A DNA stretch of 26,054 nucleotides from a virus, in the IMG/VR virus record IMGVR_UViG_3300009603_001225, positions 1-26,054 of that record; one strand, given 5' to 3'. Under the pieces are notes generated by a model that saw only the letters and a list, made by a program, of their open reading frames with translations, made no database searches and was not told where the DNA came from. Below, piece after piece: positions 21,251-26,054 of this stretch; within the stretch, counting starts at the first letter, position 1, and every line of letters starts with the position of its first letter. The position numbers and the translations under genes are program-made.

Positions 21251-24200
21251 AATAGAGGTTCCTGAAGTACCAAAATCCCTTATAGAAATTGCACGAGATA
21301 ACCAAGGTAAGCAAGCGGCTGAAATAGAGGCTATGAACCTTGTTAGTCCACAAGATATTACCGATGGTGGTTATAGTAATGTTATTAAAAGGTCTGATGC
21401 AAATGATTTAGTTGAGCCTGATTTTTTGAACGAGAATGGGGCTAATGACGAAAATTTATATGAGAGAGCTATAAAATTAGGTTTAGATAGAGTTACGGTT
21501 TGGCATGGTACAACTGGTAAAGGGGCCACTGGTATATTAACTGATGGGGCAATACACGCAGCTAAAACTGGTGGAGGATTTGGTGCTGGTTTTAATATGT
21601 CTCCTGTGGCCGCTAGTCATTGGTCTGGCGGTAGACAGGTTGGGTCAGAAAAAAAACATTTATATGATAAATTGTCGGTGATTATTCAATTTGAGATACC
21701 AGTGGAATCATTAAAAGATATTACACTTGACCAATCTTCTGATTCTTATACATTAAAGGCAATGGAGAGTACTTTTTCGTTGGATTTAGGCACTACTAAA
21801 ATTCTTTATAGTGATGACCCGGACAATCCAGCTCCTATTGCATATTTTAATCTGTTAGGTAACAAAGAGTTGTCTGGTGTCCCTAAAAATCTTTTGAAGG
21901 AATCAGCCCCGGCTATAGAAAAAGCTGTTTCTACTGAAGATATTTCTAATGCTAAACGCCGTGGTCTTATACCGCAGTCTGGTGACTGGATGCGTCCCAA
22001 ACGCTGGATTAAACCCGAAGATGTAAAAGAAATAGCGATTTCTGACACCGAATATCAAATGCCTACGTATGATATGAGTTGGGATGCTTTAGTAGAGACA
22101 GAACTCAAAGATGTAGACCTTGTGTTTCATCCTATTAAAGATTCTGACCGTACTTCAAGTATGTTCTCTGACCATATTAAAGATACTGATAATTTTGCTC
22201 TTTCTTTCCTAAGATATGGTCAGAAAATTTTTTTTGGGGAGTCGGAAGAAGATATAAAAGAACAGATACTTAATGAATTCATTTCTCCCGAAGGTAGGTA
22301 TTTTAAGTCATATTATCCACCTAGATTAACTCCTAAACCTGATTGGGCAACTGATGAGAATGACCCATTTCCTGAGATACCGTCCGATATTAAAGAGATT
22401 CATTATGATGACATACCTGAATTTTATAAGAAAAATAAGTATGGGGATGCCTTACAACAGTTTGGTTCCTTGAAAGGAATTTCTAGAAAAATATTTGAGG
22501 TAGCTGGACTTCATTCTGAGCCATTTTATCAGGCTCTTAAATGTGTTGATGGGGAACTTGATTATGAACACGCTGCCGATGTTTTTTCACAAGAGTTAGG
22601 GGAAAATGTTACTGAGAAACAGGCTAAATTGGCCCTTAATAGATTGAGGGATATGACTCAGAAATCCTTGGAGAATAGGGGATTACCTGAAAAGTTTTAT
22701 GTGTTTCGGGGTGGCAAGATTCATAATGAAGATAGCCCCATGCCGACATCTTTGAGTGCTGCTACGGCTGCTGGTAGTTATTTTTCTCAGAAAGGGGTGT
22801 CATCTCCGCATGTAGCGATGTATGAGGTAAGTAGAAATGATGTATTTTTAGATATGAATTCTATGAAATCTGAGGGACAAGGGGAAGAAGAACTTATTAT
22901 TTTAGGTCGGAATTTAAAGAACCCACGTATGATTAGACTTCCTAATCAAATGGTTGATAATCCAAAGTTTCATAAATCCAAGTCTCTAGATAAACAAGCT
23001 GTTGAATTTAGAGACTTTACATCTGCTCCACCTGATGAAACTGTTGCAGCAAGAATGAAGGCCCGTGGTCTAGAGTGGAAGAAAGAGACACATAGATGGG
23101 TTCGCCCCGAAGATGCAGAGGAAGAAGAACAAAAGATACATGAATTGAGCGGAAATAGAGATGAATTCTTTGATGCTCTTATGAAAAGATTTCTTGATAA
23201 ACGAATGTCTACTGAGGAATTAACGGATGCTGAGAAAGACTTTATCTCTCATATTAAGAAAGCATTCGATGAAGATATAGACACAACTTTAGGGATGTTG
23301 AAAGAGCTTGATATAGATACACTTCAGGGAGCTTCAAGTATAGTATCCTTGTTACGTGAGAGGTTACGTGAGAGCTTTCCTGTTCGTAAATATTATGCAC
23401 AACTACAAGTCAATGCGTTGCAAGATATTGGAGATGAAGTTTTACTAGATAGGAACTCTATTAATAATCTGGTGATTCGTCCGTATCTTTTAAGTCAAAT
23501 GGATGAGTTTGGCAATAATGTAGAAGAGATAGTTTCTAATAAGGAAAATTTTTCAGGAGATATGGAGTATGTTCTTGGCCCCATTAATGGGTTTGTCCGA
23601 TACGCAAGTGCTGCTGTAGATGGTTCTCAACCTCAAGATTTAGTTGATTTATATATAGATGGAGTTTTGGATATTAGTGGAAGGTACGATAGAGAAATTT
23701 TAAATGCTAGTCTCATTAATTCGATAGAGAACTTTATAGATAGAGAAGAATTGGATAAGACTCTTCAATTTTCTAGAGATAACCTATTCAAGTTCATTAC
23801 TTCCACTGACCGAATAGGAGTAGATAGTTTAATATCAAAAGTTTATGATGCTTCTTCTCCGAAAGATAAAGCGTTTATGCGTGATTCTTTATTGAACTCT
23901 CTTAAAGATGAAGATTTGCTTTCGCATATTCATATGAATTTTGTTTCAGGTGGTCGTGAGGGTTCTAATGAAACTAAGGATGTGCTTGCTGGTATAAATC
24001 ACTTAACGCTTGCTATCTATGAAGATATGTTAAAGAACGGGGATATAGATGACTTAGCGAAGTTTTTCTCCGATGAGAATATTCCTACTGGACTTTTAGG
24101 TTTATCGGAATATTCATCATTACCCTTTCATTTCCTATCGGAACATATGAGTGTTGATGAATTTGATTCTCATATAGATACGTTTTTAACTGGTGGAGAG

Positions 24201-26054
24201 ATTTTACGTCAAACTGGTATTGATGCATTATCCTATATTGACCCAAATCATCCTTCTCTACTGGCAATGGTTGATACGGAAGAAAATCCTTATGTTATTA
24301 GTAAGTTAGCATCATCTATTCCTGTTACAAACCTAGAGGCTGTTCGTACTCAAGCTAATAAGATATTGAATACGATTGATTTAGAAAAACTCCAATCTGA
24401 TGCTTGGAAAGAGTATGCGGAAAAGCATGGTATTGATGATGAATTTTTAATTGGCCCTGATAGTGAGGGATATGAGGAATATAGGGAGCAGAGGGGAAAA
24501 CAAATAGCACATGGAGAAAAGGCTATTGCGCTTCTAAGGCATTCTAAAGCAGACCTTGAGAAGACCACTTTTGCGGTCAGAGATAGATTAGCTATATTTG
24601 GAGAAGTGGATTTTGATATGGAGTCTGTAGAGGCTTTTCAGTCACTTCTTAAAACTGGGTCTAAGATTGATACTACTGAACAAGCATATCTTCCCGGTAT
24701 GGAGCCGGGAGAGGGCGAAGGAAGTCTAGACTTGAGTAAGGTTTCTTTTGATGGATGGTCTAGTAACTTTTCTGATGACTTTGTTAATTTATTAGAGCAG
24801 GATTTTAGTAGTGACTATGATTCCAATCCCGGTTTACCTAAACTTTTTGATGAACTATATTATGGGACTTTGTTTGGTAGAATTCATGAGTTATCAAAAG
24901 GGGATTGGGAGGGGTCATCTTCTTCTGAATGGGGTGGTATTTTAAAGGAAAGTGTGGGAAGACAGTTTGATGATAAGGTCATTTTTCATGGTGATAGAAG
25001 AACTAGACCTAGTATTGATGAGTTATTAGAGCGAGAGAGGGATAGGATGTTTGTCCCAGATAAAATTAAATCTGCTCATTTCAATCAGGAGAATCTAGAT
25101 ACGTATGTTGCTATTCATAAGAATCTTACCAGAGCATTATTAGATGTAGCTGTTCCTAATAGCGATACGATTGAAGTTTATCGTGGAACTAGTGCTAATG
25201 AATTAGATGAAACAGATTATAGTTCTCTGTATAACGATTCTTATGAACCAGCATCGATAGAATCAAATTCTTTAAGTAGTTATTCCATGAATGAAGATAC
25301 CGCTACATCGGGTTTTGCAGAAAGTAAAGATGAAGGGGTTGTGATTCATATTCCCAAATTGCATAAGGATAATATATGGTCAACTTTTTTATCTCATTCA
25401 TATAATGGGAATGAGAGGGAGATTCTTGTTATTAAGCATCCTGATATGGATGCTTATGCAAGGTCAACTGAAGAGCCGTTTGATACAGACCAATTTAATC
25501 CAGATTTTATAAGTTTGGGTTCGATACACGATATATTTGGGACAGGCCATTCTGCTAATGAATACGTAGATGGATTTGGTAATGCCAGTGCTTTAGCTGA
25601 TGAAATAATGAGCAATATTGAGCAGGGTTATGGTTCATCAGCTATTGATGAATACGTGGCCTCTTCTAAATATGATTCTTATGAGTTGCAAGATTGGGCC
25701 AATAATGCTGCTCAACAAATAATGGAAGATGCTAAAGATGAGTATGAGTACACTTACGATATTCCTAGTGAACAAGAAGAGGCTATTGAGATTGTAGAGA
25801 ATCTTGGGTTCCTTCAGGGGATTCTAGATACGTCTTACCCTGTCAAAATTTATGCTCCCAAAGATATTTTAGATAATTATCCAGCATCTGAAGGCTATAA
25901 AAAACTATCTAAAAATATATTTGATAAACAGAAACAACTTTGGGAAGAAGGAGGGGAAACCCTTCTTCCTGTGATGGATGAAGGTGATGAAGAGGAATTG
26001 GAAAACGAAGCAGATAGGGTTGCTATAAATCTTATGGAATGGGCTGAACAGGGG
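21114..26054 (+). CDS. Second giant tagged protein with three ART-like domains (3' end beyond window)
   Basis: I read this frame codon by codon: it is open from the ATG at 21114 to the last base, 1647 codons, and continues past the window. It begins with the LTLLNEWLAKQ leader and a full tag (residues about 1-45). ART-A (about 125-265) has WHGTTGKG (His131) and GGFGAGFNMSP, closer to the HGT-type (PARP/DUF3990-like) class. A second tag lies at about 269-304. ART-B has VFRGG (Arg532), TSLSA (Ser546/548) and GEEEL (Glu591-593). A worn tag lies at about 643-670 (ARGLEW, THRWVRPEDA). A long helical region of unknown role spans about 670-1340. ART-C has VYRGT (Arg1357), SLSSYS (Ser1388-1391) and NEREIL (Glu1434/1436). 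No secretion signal or membrane segment is seen. It is probably packaged like the upstream giant protein, which is inference. Confidence 0.88.
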   Translation, partial: MTLTLLNEWLAKQSQAMIEAKRKGLVPQSGDWEHPYRWIRPEDAKEIEVPEVPKSLIEIARDNQGKQAAEIEAMNLVSPQDITDGGYSNVIKRSDANDLVEPDFLNENGANDENLYERAIKLGLDRVTVWHGTTGKGATGILTDGAIHAAKTGGGFGAGFNMSPVAASHWSGGRQVGSEKKHLYDKLSVIIQFEIPVESLKDITLDQSSDSYTLKAMESTFSLDLGTTKILYSDDPDNPAPIAYFNLLGNKELSGVPKNLLKESAPAIEKAVSTEDISNAKRRGLIPQSGDWMRPKRWIKPEDVKEIAISDTEYQMPTYDMSWDALVETELKDVDLVFHPIKDSDRTSSMFSDHIKDTDNFALSFLRYGQKIFFGESEEDIKEQILNEFISPEGRYFKSYYPPRLTPKPDWATDENDPFPEIPSDIKEIHYDDIPEFYKKNKYGDALQQFGSLKGISRKIFEVAGLHSEPFYQALKCVDGELDYEHAADVFSQELGENVTEKQAKLALNRLRDMTQKSLENRGLPEKFYVFRGGKIHNEDSPMPTSLSAATAAGSYFSQKGVSSPHVAMYEVSRNDVFLDMNSMKSEGQGEEELIILGRNLKNPRMIRLPNQMVDNPKFHKSKSLDKQAVEFRDFTSAPPDETVAARMKARGLEWKKETHRWVRPEDAEEEEQKIHELSGNRDEFFDALMKRFLDKRMSTEELTDAEKDFISHIKKAFDEDIDTTLGMLKELDIDTLQGASSIVSLLRERLRESFPVRKYYAQLQVNALQDIGDEVLLDRNSINNLVIRPYLLSQMDEFGNNVEEIVSNKENFSGDMEYVLGPINGFVRYASAAVDGSQPQDLVDLYIDGVLDISGRYDREILNASLINSIENFIDREELDKTLQFSRDNLFKFITSTDRIGVDSLISKVYDASSPKDKAFMRDSLLNSLKDEDLLSHIHMNFVSGGREGSNETKDVLAGINHLTLAIYEDMLKNGDIDDLAKFFSDENIPTGLLGLSEYSSLPFHFLSEHMSVDEFDSHIDTFLTGGEILRQTGIDALSYIDPNHPSLLAMVDTEENPYVISKLASSIPVTNLEAVRTQANKILNTIDLEKLQSDAWKEYAEKHGIDDEFLIGPDSEGYEEYREQRGKQIAHGEKAIALLRHSKADLEKTTFAVRDRLAIFGEVDFDMESVEAFQSLLKTGSKIDTTEQAYLPGMEPGEGEGSLDLSKVSFDGWSSNFSDDFVNLLEQDFSSDYDSNPGLPKLFDELYYGTLFGRIHELSKGDWEGSSSSEWGGILKESVGRQFDDKVIFHGDRRTRPSIDELLERERDRMFVPDKIKSAHFNQENLDTYVAIHKNLTRALLDVAVPNSDTIEVYRGTSANELDETDYSSLYNDSYEPASIESNSLSSYSMNEDTATSGFAESKDEGVVIHIPKLHKDNIWSTFLSHSYNGNEREILVIKHPDMDAYARSTEEPFDTDQFNPDFISLGSIHDIFGTGHSANEYVDGFGNASALADEIMSNIEQGYGSSAIDEYVASSKYDSYELQDWANNAAQQIMEDAKDEYEYTYDIPSEQEEAIEIVENLGFLQGILDTSYPVKIYAPKDILDNYPASEGYKKLSKNIFDKQKQLWEEGGETLLPVMDEGDEEELENEADRVAINLMEWAEQG
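21480..21900 (+). other. ART-A domain (HGT-type ADP-ribosyltransferase-like)
   Basis: TVWHGTTGKG at residues 128-137 and GGFGAGFNMSPVAASHW further on match the start of PARP/DUF3990-like folds, where the His of HGT binds NAD. The catalytic Glu is not certain by eye. It differs from the R-S-ExE class of the other four ART domains in this operon. Confidence 0.55.
21916..22029 (+). repeat. Protein tag repeat, copy 6
   Basis: KAVSTEDI leader, RRGLIPQSGDW, PKRWIKPEDV, following ART-A. It contains the 23- and 37-base exact DNA matches to copy 3, about 10 kb away. Confidence 0.85.
21963..21999 (+). repeat. 37-base exact direct DNA repeat, second copy
   Basis: Partner of 12017-12053, in the same orientation. 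Recombination between the two would delete or duplicate about 10 kb, including the helicase and both ART genes, and would keep the reading frame. Confidence 0.85.
22680..22960 (+). other. ART-B domain (R-S-ExE class)
   Basis: Arg532 in VFRGG, Ser546/Ser548 in TSLSA and Glu591/Glu593 in GEEEL give the R-S-ExE triad of arginine-type mono-ADP-ribosyltransferases. A worn tag follows directly after it. Confidence 0.65.
23040..23124 (+). repeat. Protein tag repeat, worn copy 7
   Basis: Only the second half is clear: MKARGLEWKKETHRWVRPED. The SGDW core is replaced. It lies after ART-B. Confidence 0.65.
25160..25480 (+). other. ART-C domain (R-S-ExE class)
   Basis: Arg1357 in IEVYRGTS, Ser1388/1389/1391 in SLSSYSMN and Glu1434/Glu1436 in NEREIL form a complete R-S-ExE set. 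It lies after about 670 residues of helical sequence without a tag immediately before it. Confidence 0.7.

Noticed and set aside
8819-22029. Repeats considered as a CRISPR array or integration sites
   Set aside because: Copies are kilobases apart, diverged, in frame and encode a conserved protein motif; spacing and structure do not fit an array or att sites.
25830-25930. Possible fourth ART-like segment (VKIYAP, near residue 1580)
   Set aside because: Only a faint resemblance to the Arg strand; no Ser or Glu motif is in the window.

Overview
The window is a densely coded, AT-rich stretch of a tailed double-stranded DNA virus (Caudoviricetes type). Every supported gene lies on the plus strand, with short gaps or overlapping start/stop codons, and no interval over 60 bases is free of coding sequence. 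The anchors are a small terminase-like protein, a complete large terminase and a portal protein. The host cannot be fixed from the sequence. A B12-dependent ribonucleotide reductase, zinc-ribbon insertions in portal and terminase, and low G+C suit a virus of an aquatic bacterium or archaeon, but that is inference.

Layout. Positions 1-1430 hold the C-terminal half of a trypsin-like serine protease, a cysteine-rich protein of unknown role and the small terminase candidate. Positions 1452-3119 encode the large terminase. Positions 3153-5444 encode a class II ribonucleotide reductase, a nucleotide-metabolism gene placed inside the packaging module. Positions 5500-8214 hold a coiled-coil-like unknown, the portal and a small unknown. 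Positions 8243-18634 form one reading frame of about 3463 codons. In order it carries DUF192, a complete CCA-adding tRNA nucleotidyltransferase with HD domain, two duplicated zinc-metallopeptidase modules, a Cys-rich cluster, an HDxxGH/TETRGQNSW domain, a second Cys-rich cluster, a long helical stretch and an SF2/SNF2-like helicase. After it come a 71-codon protein, two ADP-ribosyltransferase (ART) genes, a 28-codon leftover, and a second giant frame (at least 1647 codons, running off the window) with three ART-like domains.

The main finding is a repeated tag that ties these genes together. Its full form has a short amphipathic lead (LTLLNEWLEKQ or IQKAV type), then a basic helix, then GL(I/V)PQSGDW and P-x-RW(V/I)RPED. 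It recurs before successive enzyme domains inside both giant proteins, and variants form the N-termini of the two stand-alone ART genes. Some copies share exact DNA repeats of 23-37 bases although they lie about 10 kb apart. This looks like a modular cargo system related to the phage 'polyvalent proteins' (very large, virion-packaged, multi-effector proteins encoded near portal genes), with the tag acting as a packaging, docking, processing or recombination joint.

How the parts may work together (inference): the portal and terminases load DNA, and tagged enzymes may be packaged and delivered early. The ARTs may modify host proteins, as T4 Alt does. The metallopeptidases may cut host or virion proteins. 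The CCA enzyme may restore tRNA ends and the helicase may act on incoming DNA. The ribonucleotide reductase supplies deoxynucleotides. The protease at the left edge is a candidate for processing the polyproteins, but nothing in the sequence proves it.
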